A stretch of 22,377 bases of DNA from an uncultured Bacteroides sp. (GCF_937912035.1 NZ_CALDPF010000049.1:1-22377), one strand, 5' to 3'; shown: positions 1 through 7,165, numbered from the stretch's first letter. Notes: generated by a model from the letters alone, not told the origin. Numbers and translations: made by a program.

Positions 1-48
1 AAATAAAACACGGCGGCGTTTGATATCAAACGCCGCCGTGTTTTATTT
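1..48. terminator. Perfectly palindromic bidirectional terminator
   Basis: Bases 1-48 are a perfect palindrome. The GC-rich arms (ACGGCGGCGTTTG and its complement) meet at TTTGATATCAAA and are flanked by an A-tract on one side and a T-tract on the other. Read on the minus strand it follows the stop of the acyl-CoA ligase gene at 109, so it should end that transcript. Its symmetry lets it also end a plus-strand transcript arriving from the left of the window. A further partial copy of the right arm lies at 54-68. Confidence 0.85.
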
Positions 49-78
49 TGAATAACGCCGTGTTTTTTCTATTCAAAA
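46..78. repeat. Secondary inverted repeat with a third copy of the terminator arm
   Basis: TTTTGAATA at 46-54 is the exact complement of TATTCAAAA at 70-78. The loop between them carries AACGCCGTGTTTTTT (54-68), a shortened direct copy of the right arm of the 1-48 terminator. The left arm of that terminator could therefore pair with either copy. A duplicated terminator arm is the simplest reading; a function for the alternative pairing is not shown. Confidence 0.5.
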
Positions 79-108
79 AGCATAAGCCGAATTCAGGCTT
101 TTAAATAG

Positions 109-1764
109 TTACTGATTATCTTTCTGACGGATTTCCACACGACGGATTTTACCGCTGATAGTCTTTGGAAGTTCATCAACAAACTCTATCACACGCGGAT
201 ATTTGTATGGAGCAGTAACACGCTTCACGTGATCCTGAAGTTCCTTAATCAAAGCATCGCCAGCTTTATCCTTATAATCCTTGGCAAGTATAATTGTAGC
301 CTTGACCACCTGTCCGCGGATTTCGTCAGGTACACCTGTAATGGCACATTCCACTACAGCCGGATGTGTCATCAACGCACTTTCCACTTCAAACGGGCCT
401 ATACGGTAACCGGAACTCTTGATTACATCATCAGCACGGCCAACAAACCAATAATATCCGTCTTCATCACGCCATGCCACGTCGCCAGTGTAATAAACTC
501 CGTCATGCCATGCCTCTTTTGTAAGCTCAGGAGCACGATAATACTCTTTGAACAATCCTAACGGCTTGCCATGGTTTGTACGAACCACAATCTGTCCCTG
601 CTCACCATCTTCGGCACTGCGTCCGTCTGGTTTAATAAGATCTATCTCATACTGTGGATTAGGTACACCCATACTTCCCGGTTTCGGTTCCATCCATGGG
701 AATGTGGCAAGTGTAAGTGTTGTTTCTGTCTGTCCGAAACCTTCCATCAGACGTATTCCTGTTATCTTGAGGAATGTTTCATATACTGAGTAGTTCAAAG
801 CCTCACCGGCAGTGGTACAGTATTCCAATGATGAAAGGTCGTACTTGGACAGGTCTTCACGGATAAGAAAACGGTATATTGTAGGAGGCGCACAAAGTGA
901 TGTGATATGATAGTCGTGTATCTTCTGAAGAATATCTGCAGGAGTGAACTTCTCATGATCATATACGAAGACTGTTGCACCTGCTATCATCTGTCCGTAC
1001 AGTTTTCCCCAAACAGCCTTACCCCAGCCTGTATCGGCAATAGTAAGATGAAGACTGTCCTTATGAAGATTATGCCAGAAACTTCCTGTAACGATGTGTC
1101 CCAACGGATAAGTGAAGTCATGTGCCACCATCTTAGGTTCGCCTGTGGTACCGGATGTGAAATACATCAATGATATATCGTCATTGGTATTTACATGCTC
1201 AGGACGGACAAAAGGAGCCGCATTATCTATTCCCTTATGGAAATCAAGGAAGCCTTCAGGTATGTCAGGACCTATGCTCACGAGTTTCTCTACTGTAGGA
1301 GACTCAGGCATTGCATCTATCACATGCTTTGTAATCACTTCTTCGCCCGCCATGACAATCATCTTGATAGATGCAGCATTGCAGCGGTAAACAATATCTT
1401 TTTTGGTAAGAAGGTGTGTAGCAGGAATTACAACAGCACCTAATTTGTGAAGAGCAATAATGGAATACCAGAACTCATAACGGCGCTTCAGGATAAGCAT
1501 AACCTTGTCGCCATGACCGATACCGAGACTCTGAAAGTAAGATGCAGTCTGATCTGTATATTTCTTAAGGTCGGCATACGAAAAATGAATGCACGCACCT
1601 TTATCATTTGTCCATAATATCGCTTCTTTTTCCGGCTCTTCGGCAGCCCACGCATCTACTACATCGTAGCCGAAATTGAAATTTTCAGGAACTTCTATCT
1701 TGAAGTTCTTTATAAAATCCTCCTGTGAGGTAAAATGTGTCTGTTTTACAAATCTCTCTAACAT
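109..1764 (-). CDS. AMP-forming acyl-CoA synthetase (acetyl/medium-chain type)
   Basis: This is a 551-residue member of the ANL (adenylate-forming) superfamily, which activates a carboxylic acid with ATP and then forms the CoA thioester. Visible motifs in order are the phosphate-binding loop YFTSGTTGEPK (201-211), the aromatic/acid-binding GFGQTETT (342-349), YTGD (425-428), the hinge GRADDVIKSSGYRIGP (442-457) and the C-terminal catalytic lysine in PKTISGKIRR (K539). All are intact and the length is normal. The sequence is closest in style to acetyl- or medium-chain acyl-CoA synthetases (AcsM-like); the acid it uses cannot be read from the sequence. It begins 13 bp after the XRE-cupin gene, so the two are probably co-transcribed. 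The minus-strand transcript should end at the palindrome at 1-48. Confidence 0.9.
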   Translation of the reverse strand: MLERFVKQTHFTSQEDFIKNFKIEVPENFNFGYDVVDAWAAEEPEKEAILWTNDKGACIHFSYADLKKYTDQTASYFQSLGIGHGDKVMLILKRRYEFWYSIIALHKLGAVVIPATHLLTKKDIVYRCNAASIKMIVMAGEEVITKHVIDAMPESPTVEKLVSIGPDIPEGFLDFHKGIDNAAPFVRPEHVNTNDDISLMYFTSGTTGEPKMVAHDFTYPLGHIVTGSFWHNLHKDSLHLTIADTGWGKAVWGKLYGQMIAGATVFVYDHEKFTPADILQKIHDYHITSLCAPPTIYRFLIREDLSKYDLSSLEYCTTAGEALNYSVYETFLKITGIRLMEGFGQTETTLTLATFPWMEPKPGSMGVPNPQYEIDLIKPDGRSAEDGEQGQIVVRTNHGKPLGLFKEYYRAPELTKEAWHDGVYYTGDVAWRDEDGYYWFVGRADDVIKSSGYRIGPFEVESALMTHPAVVECAITGVPDEIRGQVVKATIILAKDYKDKAGDALIKELQDHVKRVTAPYKYPRVIEFVDELPKTISGKIRRVEIRQKDNQ

Positions 1765-1777
1765 ATATCGTATCTGA

Positions 1778-2335
1778 TTATTGCATTACTATAGCTAAGA
1801 ATCTAACGTTGTTTCCGTCGAGTGCCTTCATTCCGTGAGGAAGAGAGGAATCGAAATACAGACTGTCGCCTGGATTGAGGATAAGTTCCTTTCCATTAAT
1901 ATCAAGCAACAAACGTCCTTCAATCACCATATTGAATTCCTGTCCGGCATGAGTGTTATAATATATAGGTGTTGTTTCAGGCTTAGGTTCTACCGTTACA
2001 ATAAACGGATCTGCAATTCTATTCTTGAAACCTGATGCCAATGATTCGTACTTGTAAGCCTTTGTTCTTTCCACTGAAATACCTGTTCCACGGCGTGTAA
2101 GGAAATATGAGCGCATGTGAGGTTCCTCGCCAAACATAAGTTCATCCAAAGAAACTCCAAACTCGGCCGAAATCTTCTGAAGTGTACTGACAGAAAGATC
2201 CGTATCACCACTTTCCATAGCGACATACTGTTCTGGAGTTACTCCAATCTTTTCAGCTACCTGATCAACTGTCAGGTCAAGAGCATCGCGCAATCCCTGC
2301 AAGCGCATTGCTATTTGTTTTATCTGTTCATCCAT
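1778..2335 (-). CDS. XRE-family regulator with C-terminal cupin domain
   Basis: From the GTG at 2356 the frame codes 192 residues, but the start is placed here at the ATG at 2335 (185 residues). The GTG overlaps a good -7 promoter element (2356-2363), so it would lie before the transcription start. A helix-turn-helix of the Cro/XRE type occupies about residues 8-69 of the shorter protein. It is followed by a linker and a cupin barrel (about 108-183), including NTHAGQEFNMVIEGRL and the NPGDSLYFDSSLPHG segment. Such proteins bind DNA and sense a small ligand through the cupin. Being first in a two-gene operon with an acyl-CoA ligase suggests that it responds to the ligase substrate or product, which is inference. 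Confidence 0.88.
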   Translation of the reverse strand: MDEQIKQIAMRLQGLRDALDLTVDQVAEKIGVTPEQYVAMESGDTDLSVSTLQKISAEFGVSLDELMFGEEPHMRSYFLTRRGTGISVERTKAYKYESLASGFKNRIADPFIVTVEPKPETTPIYYNTHAGQEFNMVIEGRLLLDINGKELILNPGDSLYFDSSLPHGMKALDGNNVRFLAIVMQ

Positions 2336-2355
2336 AGTCTTTAAGTTATTTGCCA

Positions 2356-2386
2356 CAAAAATAATAAAAAGTATGTCATTATGAAA
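2356..2386 (-). promoter_or_regulatory. Bacteroidota-type promoter of the xre-cupin/ligase operon
   Basis: On the minus strand a TATTTTTG (-7 consensus TAnnTTTG) lies at 2356-2363 and a TTTC (-33 consensus TTTG) at 2383-2386, separated by 19 bp. Transcription would begin near 2349-2352, leaving a leader of roughly 15 nt before the ATG at 2335. The promoter fills the whole gap to the proB stop codon at 2388. Confidence 0.6.
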
Positions 2387-2387
2387 G

Positions 2388-3470
2388 TTATTCTAAATAT
2401 AAATAATCATAATGTACAAGATAAGGTTTACCGTGAATACCCATTACTGCCTTTGCATCTGCCGACGACATACTGACACGGCCAACACCTATCTTCTCGT
2501 CATCTGGATTTACGATAGTGACAATATCATCCTTCTCAAAATCACCAACTATATCTGTCACTCCTACAGGAAGAAGGCTTACCGCCTTGTCACCACGCAA
2601 CTTGTCAGCAGCCTTATGATTGACTATAATCTTACCTTTTGAGAATCCTCCGCTGTGGGCTATCCATTTCTTGATACTTGACACACCGTTCTCCGAAGGA
2701 ACAAACTTCGTGCATACGGTTTCTTCAGGATTGGAGATCAGATTGACAAGTATGTTATCTTTCTTCCCATTGGCTATGAATACTGTAATACCCTCGTCTG
2801 CCACCTTGCGGGCAATGCTGCTTTTAGTCAACATACCTCCCCTGCCAAATCCTGACTTCTCGGTACTGATATAGTCCGACAGGTCCTTGCCTTGTTCCAC
2901 TTCTCTGATAACAGTCACTCCCGGCTGAGAAGGGGCACCATTGTATATGCCGTCAATATTGCTTAGAATAACCAATGCCTGAACATCCATCATGGCTGCA
3001 ATCAGTCCTGAGAGTTCGTCATTGTCGGTAAACATAAGTTCAGTAACAGAGATAGTGTCATTCTCATTCACTATGGGAATAACATCATTGTCCAGCATCA
3101 CCTGCATACAGTTGCGCTGATTGAGATAATGTCGCCTTGTGGAGAAACTTTCTTTAGTTGTAAGCACCTGACCTACCGTAATTCCATGTTCACGAAACAG
3201 TTCGTAATATCTGTTTATCAGCTTGGCCTGACCTACAGCCGAAAACAACTGGCGGCTGTCAACACTGTCGAGTTTGCGCAAAGGCTTTACCTCACTGCGT
3301 CCGGAAGCCACCGCTCCCGATGATACAAGTACTATTTCAACTCCTGCCCTGTGAAGTTCCGCCACCTGGTCAACCAGCGCAGACATTCGCGTAACATCGA
3401 GCGTACCATCCTTGCGTGTAAGCACATTGCTGCCAATCTTTACCGCTATTCTTTTATATTTACATTCCAT
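2388..3470 (-). CDS. proB: Glutamate 5-kinase with PUA domain
   Basis: This enzyme phosphorylates the gamma-carboxyl of glutamate, the first step of proline synthesis, in the cytoplasm. The 360 residues show an amino-acid-kinase fold (about 6-253) with VKIGSNVLT near the N-terminus, VLVSSGAVASG (48-58), PIVNENDTIS (132-141) and SGFGRGGMLTK (206-216). A PUA domain follows (about 276-358), with GKIIVNHKAADKLR inside it. This two-domain layout and length match bacterial ProB. The usual partner proA (gamma-glutamyl phosphate reductase) is not adjacent or anywhere in the window; proC, the last step, lies about 9.5 kb to the right on the other strand. The ATG start at 3470 has its own promoter upstream. 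Confidence 0.95.
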   Translation of the reverse strand: MECKYKRIAVKIGSNVLTRKDGTLDVTRMSALVDQVAELHRAGVEIVLVSSGAVASGRSEVKPLRKLDSVDSRQLFSAVGQAKLINRYYELFREHGITVGQVLTTKESFSTRRHYLNQRNCMQVMLDNDVIPIVNENDTISVTELMFTDNDELSGLIAAMMDVQALVILSNIDGIYNGAPSQPGVTVIREVEQGKDLSDYISTEKSGFGRGGMLTKSSIARKVADEGITVFIANGKKDNILVNLISNPEETVCTKFVPSENGVSSIKKWIAHSGGFSKGKIIVNHKAADKLRGDKAVSLLPVGVTDIVGDFEKDDIVTIVNPDDEKIGVGRVSMSSADAKAVMGIHGKPYLVHYDYLYLE

Positions 3471-3500
3471 ACATTTTCGGTTTCATATATATTAATGACG

Positions 3501-3534
3501 CAAATATAAGAAATTACGGGCATCAAATTACAAA
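3501..3534 (-). promoter_or_regulatory. Promoter of proB
   Basis: On the minus strand TATATTTG (3501-3508) matches the -7 consensus exactly. TTTG at 3531-3534 is the likely -33 element, although the 22-bp spacing is slightly long. The leader would be about 25 nt, and no Shine-Dalgarno sequence is visible before the ATG. Confidence 0.6.
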
Positions 3535-3601
3535 ATCATGCAGTCTTTTTGTTTCAGATTACTTATTGACATGAATTTTCACAAGAATATTACTAACAGA
3601 A

Positions 3602-3625
3602 AGGCAGCCCGACACCGGACTGCCT
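3602..3625 (-). terminator. Terminator of the membrane-protein/regulator operon
   Basis: AGGCAG (3602-3607) pairs with CTGCCT (3620-3625). The stem continues inward through one G-U and three more pairs to a four-base loop. On the minus strand it is followed by TTTC and a mixed A/T stretch. It starts 8 bp after the regulator stop codon at 3633, in the right place to end that operon. Confidence 0.7.
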
Positions 3626-3632
3626 CACCTTA

Positions 3633-3917
3633 TCATAAATCAATATACGTCTTTAATACTGCCACATATTCTTCGAAAGCCTTTCTTCCGGCTTCAGTCA
3701 TACGGCACGAAGTTCTTGTCTTCTTTCCGATAAACTCTTTCGTCACCTCAATATATCCTGCACTGCTCAGTTTATCGAGCTGTACACTGATATTACCTGC
3801 CGTAGCATTGGTTTTCTCTTTCAGATAATTAAAATCAGCCTCATCTACTGACAGTAAAAGAGTCATTATCGCAAGCCTCAACTGAGAATGTATCAGAGGA
3901 TTTAATTCTTTAAGCAT
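3633..3917 (-). CDS. Small winged-helix transcriptional regulator (HTH_34/MarR-like)
   Basis: The 94-residue protein is essentially one winged helix. N-terminal helices (SQLRLAIMTLLLSVDEADF) lead to a helix-turn-helix around LKEKTNATAGNISVQLDKL (residues 32-50) and a wing carrying FIGKKTRTSCRMTEAGRKAF. This pattern fits the HTH_34 group of MarR/ArsR-like repressors, which bind palindromes as dimers. Its start lies inside the end of the membrane-protein gene (16-bp overlap), so translation is probably coupled. Two identical palindromes at the operon promoter are good candidates for its own operators. No metal- or ligand-binding cluster is visible, so the signal it senses is unknown. Confidence 0.85.
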   Translation of the reverse strand: MLKELNPLIHSQLRLAIMTLLLSVDEADFNYLKEKTNATAGNISVQLDKLSSAGYIEVTKEFIGKKTRTSCRMTEAGRKAFEEYVAVLKTYIDL

Positions 3918-4528
3918 TGTTGTCTGGAATTTCTGTTAATAATATGTCCCGGTATAATCATCATAAATAGAAAGGCTATTCCGAAATACAAATGCCAATA
4001 TACTGTGGAATCGCCATCCGAAACAAGTACTACAAGCATGTACAAACCGATAAAGAATGCCAGCAGCGGTGTATAGACAAGTACTTTCATATTGGTAATG
4101 ACTCCTGTTATGGATGTTCCTATTCCTGCATAGAGCAAACTCAACGGAAGCATAAGAGTAAAACTGCATACTCCTGTATGAAAACCGAAAAGAGCTATAG
4201 CAATAATAGTCAACAAGAACATTGAGCCAATAACGGACCATGTATTTGATATCGCCTTATCCATATATGTCACCACCTGAGGCTTCTCTTTTCTGTCCTT
4301 GATCTTCATCACTATACCCGGAACAAACATCAGAAACCATAAAGCTGCCCATAACGGATTGGCAGTGAAATAAACCATAGCGAACGCAATAAGAGAAATA
4401 ATAAAAGCCGAATAACCATAATACAGGAAAACATTGCCGCTTCCAACTTCCATATTCTGCTTTGTCTGTTTTAACATCTGGGAAATCAGTTTCAAACTGT
4501 CTTTCTCCGAAAATAGATTTTCTTTCAT
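3902..4528 (-). CDS. Six-helix integral membrane protein of unknown function
   Basis: The start is taken as the ATG at 4528 (208 residues); an in-frame TTG six bases upstream is less likely. The first 30 residues are charged and soluble. Six hydrophobic stretches follow, at about 33-55, 58-75, 97-115, 120-144, 149-169 and 178-197 of this version, with short basic loops such as KIKDRKEK after the second. I recognise no catalytic motif or named family. The gene overlaps the next one, a winged-helix regulator, by 16 bp, and both are read from a promoter with flanking operators. A membrane protein paired with a small MarR-like repressor is a recurrent arrangement, but a transport or sensing role would be a guess. 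Confidence 0.8.
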   Translation of the reverse strand: MKENLFSEKDSLKLISQMLKQTKQNMEVGSGNVFLYYGYSAFIISLIAFAMVYFTANPLWAALWFLMFVPGIVMKIKDRKEKPQVVTYMDKAISNTWSVIGSMFLLTIIAIALFGFHTGVCSFTLMLPLSLLYAGIGTSITGVITNMKVLVYTPLLAFFIGLYMLVVLVSDGDSTVYWHLYFGIAFLFMMIIPGHIINRNSRQQCLKN

Positions 4529-4622
4529 ACACAATAATTTTTTTAATGTTCTACACTTCTATATGGACGTTTTTGTACAAAAAGCTCATTTCGCGTTTAT
4601 CAGTTTATTCATATATAAATTA

Positions 4623-4637
4623 GTTTATAAAATAAAC
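4623..4637. promoter_or_regulatory. Palindromic operator in the leader of the membrane-protein operon
   Basis: GTTTAT-AAA-ATAAAC is a perfect dyad with half-sites identical to those of the operator at 4693-4707. It lies roughly 40 bp downstream of the predicted transcription start. A bound repressor here would act as a roadblock or cooperate with the upstream site 70 bp away. Confidence 0.5.
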
Positions 4638-4679
4638 CATATACTTATAAAAAAAAGAAGACTTGCCTTCTTTACAATG

Positions 4680-4711
4680 CAAATATAAAACAGTTTATTT
4701 TATAAACCAAA
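4680..4711 (-). promoter_or_regulatory. Promoter of the membrane-protein/regulator operon with embedded operator
   Basis: On the minus strand TATATTTG (4680-4687) and TTTG (4708-4711) match both Bacteroidota promoter elements exactly, with a 20-bp spacer. Nearly all of that spacer is the dyad GTTTAT-TTT-ATAAAC (4693-4707). A protein on that palindrome would cover the promoter, which is a classic repressor layout; the encoded winged-helix protein is the obvious candidate. Confidence 0.65.
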
Positions 4712-4828
4712 TAAAAATGCAATTATTTTTACATCTAATACCATTTTATACAATTGAAATATCATATCGTGTATTATAAAGATAAACCTTCAACAAAGCA
4801 TCAGTAGATCAATAACCATTCTACATTT

Positions 4829-4859
4829 TTTCTGATGTCAATTTTTATTGATAACTTTG
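4829..4859 (+). promoter_or_regulatory. Promoter of the HAD phosphatase gene
   Basis: TTTC (4829-4832) and TAACTTTG (4852-4859) are separated by 19 bp, matching the -33 and -7 elements. The predicted start is about 20 nt before the ATG at 4886. Confidence 0.6.
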
Positions 4860-4885
4860 CCTGACTAAATTACAATTGGACTTTT

Positions 4886-5662
4886 ATGATCAAAGCTATA
4901 TTTTTCGACATCGACGGAACACTGGTTTCCTTCAAGACACACAAAGTACCGGAATCAACCAAACAGGCACTTAAAGAGTTAAGAGAAAAAGGTATAAAGG
5001 TATTTATCGCTACGGGACGTCCGGAATTGCTTATAAACAATCTTGAGGATCTTGAATTCGACGGATATATAACCCTGAACGGAGCTCACTGTTTTACAGC
5101 CGACCACGAGGATATATACAAGGGAATAATACCTTCCGAAGATATAGAAAGAGTTGTGGAATACACCAAAGAACACGACTATCCGTTCGTCTTTGTGCAC
5201 GACAACCAATGGTTTATCACAAAAGTGGATAAAGCTGTGGAAGACATAGCCAAACTAATAGAGATTTCCATTCCTCCTGTTAAACCGGGAGAAGAGGCTC
5301 TAGGAAAAGATATTCTCCAGATTATGGGCTACTTTCCTACAGAAGCCGATGAAGAAATATTCGGAAAAATTCTTACTCACTGCGAAACAATGAGATGGCA
5401 CCCTCTATTTGCCGACATCATAAACAAAGGAACAAGCAAGAGCCGCGGCATAGATGAAGTAATAAAGCATTACGGCATAAAGCTTGAAGAGACAATGGCT
5501 TTCGGCGATGGAGGAAATGATATCAACATGCTTGAACATGCCGGAATAGGTGTTGCCATGGATAATGCATCGGAAAGAGTCAAGGCTGCAGCCGACTATA
5601 TCACGTCATCTGTAGATGATAATGGTATCATCAATGCTTTGAGACATTTCAATATACTATAA
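4886..5662 (+). CDS. Cof-type HAD-IIB sugar-phosphate phosphatase
   Basis: This is a 258-residue haloacid-dehalogenase hydrolase of subfamily IIB (Cof/YidA-like). Members remove phosphate from small molecules such as sugar phosphates through an aspartyl intermediate. Motif I is FFDIDGTL (nucleophile D8, acid D10), motif II is the T43 of IATGRPE, the lysine of motif III is in NKGTSK (K181 or K185), and motif IV is GDGGND (D208, D212). The cap between about 85 and 180 fits type C2B. All catalytic residues are present. The gene stands alone with its own promoter and ends only 2 bp from the stop of the convergent HipT-like gene, so no separate terminator fits between them. The substrate cannot be inferred. 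Confidence 0.92.
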   Translation: MIKAIFFDIDGTLVSFKTHKVPESTKQALKELREKGIKVFIATGRPELLINNLEDLEFDGYITLNGAHCFTADHEDIYKGIIPSEDIERVVEYTKEHDYPFVFVHDNQWFITKVDKAVEDIAKLIEISIPPVKPGEEALGKDILQIMGYFPTEADEEIFGKILTHCETMRWHPLFADIINKGTSKSRGIDEVIKHYGIKLEETMAFGDGGNDINMLEHAGIGVAMDNASERVKAAADYITSSVDDNGIINALRHFNIL

Positions 5663-5664
5663 CA

Positions 5665-6603
5665 CTAACGTAGCATTACCACACGGCGCAAGATAAGCTG
5701 TTTGTACTGCTTTTTCATATCATCGGGCAAAAAGGAATTGTCTATCAGTTCGAACCACTTGGGCAATGCACGGCTAAAACGACGGGAAAGATTCTCGATA
5801 ACTTTCTCGTCAACTCCCGATGCCGTTATAGCCTTGTAAAAGTCTGTCTTACGCAAACGGCTTTTCTTTCCGTTGAGGGTGAGAGCAAGCTCCTCAGTAT
5901 CTTCAGGCATAACAAGATTTGTGGAAAGCATATCGTATGCCGGTGTAAGGGTGTAACCACCTATCTGATTATAAAGAGAAAAGTTCTTGAGATGCATGTC
6001 GGCATTGCCGGTTATCCAACAGAACACCACGACCTCCCAAAAGTTTATAACATCAAGCTGCGGCGCAGAAGAGTAACGGCGGATAAGTTTGGCAATCTGT
6101 TCGTATGAGCCCTTATACTTATATTCGGTAAGTCTCTCGGACAATTGACACATATCCTCCATGGCTATCTTACGGCCGTCAGATTGGCGGTCTATACGAC
6201 GGGTGATATAACAAAGCTCACCATCACTGAAACGTATCAGGCTATGGGGAACCACATTTATCTTCACAGCCTCGGCAAGATGCATGGTAACATCTTCCAG
6301 TTCAGGCAAAGCACGGTATGAATGAGTCTGAGGTTTAAGAATGAAACGCCCCCAAAGACCAACTATTGTAAAACGGTCCGGTTCATTGCGTCCGCCACGG
6401 TTAATATCGAGCGACAACTTGGCCTGCACACCAGTCAGTGTAGTCTGACTACGTACAACCTGACGGGCAAGGTCTCCCAATTGGGCACGTACATATGGCA
6501 ACTCAGGGGCAGTACGGGTTCCGAAAAACTTCCTGGCACATGCGGGATGGAAATCCTTCATGCCTTCTCCTAATTCCTTATAGCAATACAGGCATCTGCT
6601 CAT
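5665..6603 (-). CDS. HipT-like Ser/Thr kinase toxin (HipA C-terminal domain)
   Basis: The 312 residues correspond to the kinase core of HipA, a toxin that stops growth by phosphorylating a translation-related target (aminoacyl-tRNA synthetases in known cases). Recognisable elements are the Gly-rich loop TLTGVQAKLSL (55-65), the ATP-binding lysine in FILKPQ (K90), the catalytic segment GNADMHLKNFS (D202, N207) and the metal-binding PAYDML (D224). The kinase therefore appears intact. The HipA N-subdomain is missing here and is encoded by the preceding gene, as in HipBST. Two points differ from the described HipT. TLT replaces the SxS phosphosite motif, and the N-terminus has a CxxC-x11-HxxC cluster (C4, C7, H19, C22) likely to bind zinc. 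It overlaps the HipS-like gene by 4 bp (ATGA). The target is unknown. Confidence 0.9.
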   Translation of the reverse strand: MSRCLYCYKELGEGMKDFHPACARKFFGTRTAPELPYVRAQLGDLARQVVRSQTTLTGVQAKLSLDINRGGRNEPDRFTIVGLWGRFILKPQTHSYRALPELEDVTMHLAEAVKINVVPHSLIRFSDGELCYITRRIDRQSDGRKIAMEDMCQLSERLTEYKYKGSYEQIAKLIRRYSSAPQLDVINFWEVVVFCWITGNADMHLKNFSLYNQIGGYTLTPAYDMLSTNLVMPEDTEELALTLNGKKSRLRKTDFYKAITASGVDEKVIENLSRRFSRALPKWFELIDNSFLPDDMKKQYKQLILRRVVMLR

Positions 6604-6941
6604 AACTTATCCTCCTCTATTTCGTCGTCAGGTATCACACTTACGGCTCCTATACAGTCCTTGCAGCAAGCCAAAAGAAGCGACATACGGTCACGCTGGT
6701 TTATCTTCCAACTCCGCTCGGCAATATCCAGCAACCAGCCTTCCGGTATCAGGCCGTCAAAGAACGGGAACAGCACCATATCGTGAAACGGCTTCTCCCC
6801 AAGAGGAAGTGTCAGACTGACTGCGGCTGCATCCGGCAACTTCAGATAATCGGTGTCGTATGTAAAGGTAAATCCGTTTTCGTCTTCCACCAGTCTGCCT
6901 GCCAAGCGGTCATGCAGAAATACTTTTGCTCGTTTCATCAC
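6600..6941 (-). CDS. HipS-like protein (HipA N-terminal subdomain)
   Basis: This is a 113-residue stand-alone version of the HipA N-terminal subdomain (Couple_hipA family), with an N-terminal strand region (KVFLHDRLAGRLVEDE) and the characteristic FPFFDGLIPEGWLLD (58-72). In the described HipBST systems the small HipS protein is the direct kinase antitoxin, blocking the HipT active site with a tryptophan. W69, in the PEGW segment here, is a possible equivalent, though I cannot align it without a structure. It overlaps both neighbours by 4 bp (6938-6941 and 6600-6603), so the three proteins should be made in a fixed ratio. The C-terminus is acidic (DDEIEEDKL). Confidence 0.85.
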   Translation of the reverse strand: MMKRAKVFLHDRLAGRLVEDENGFTFTYDTDYLKLPDAAAVSLTLPLGEKPFHDMVLFPFFDGLIPEGWLLDIAERSWKINQRDRMSLLLACCKDCIGAVSVIPDDEIEEDKL

Positions 6942-7162
6942 TTATCCTCCCTTGATTTTGGACTCAGCTCAACCGGACCTACCTGGCGACCGAAAAGACT
7001 GAGAACCTGATTTACCTTATCCATACGCAAGGTCTGTTTGCCCTGCTCCAAATCACGGACAAAGCGCAACCCTACTCCGGACTTGTCAGCCAGATCGACC
7101 TGTGTCAATCCGAACTGACGACGCATCTCCTTTACAAAATCTGCTATTACTGTGTATTCCAT
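6938..7162 (-). CDS. HipB-like XRE antitoxin/autorepressor
   Basis: The 74-residue protein is almost entirely one Cro/XRE helix-turn-helix (residues 8-62; LTQVDLADKSGVGLRFVRDLEQGK contains the recognition region), ending in a short charged tail (SPKSREDK). It is first in the three-gene Hip operon and overlaps the next gene by 4 bp. As the HipB component it should bind the palindromes upstream of its own start and repress the operon. The ATG at 7162 lies immediately after the first operator and a -7 element, giving a leader of only about a dozen nucleotides. No Shine-Dalgarno sequence is visible. Confidence 0.9.
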   Translation of the reverse strand: MEYTVIADFVKEMRRQFGLTQVDLADKSGVGLRFVRDLEQGKQTLRMDKVNQVLSLFGRQVGPVELSPKSREDK

Positions 7163-7165
7163 AAT

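Larger units (their letters stand above)
4529..4885. other. Divergent intergenic region with two promoters and two operators
   Basis: This gap of about 357 bp is very A/T-rich and holds no convincing gene. It contains the leader (about 145 nt) of the membrane-protein operon, including a perfect palindrome TTTTTGTACAAAAA at 4570-4583, and extra GTTTAT half-sites at 4595 and 4603. It also holds the two GTTTAT-N3-ATAAAC operators, the minus-strand promoter and, at the right end, the plus-strand promoter of the HAD gene. Between about 4712 and 4825 I see nothing specific. Confidence 0.6.

Noticed and set aside
4570..4583. TTTTTGTACAAAAA palindrome as a third operator
   Set aside because: It does not share the GTTTAT/ATAAAC half-sites and is short A/T-rich sequence, so it was not given its own regulatory call.
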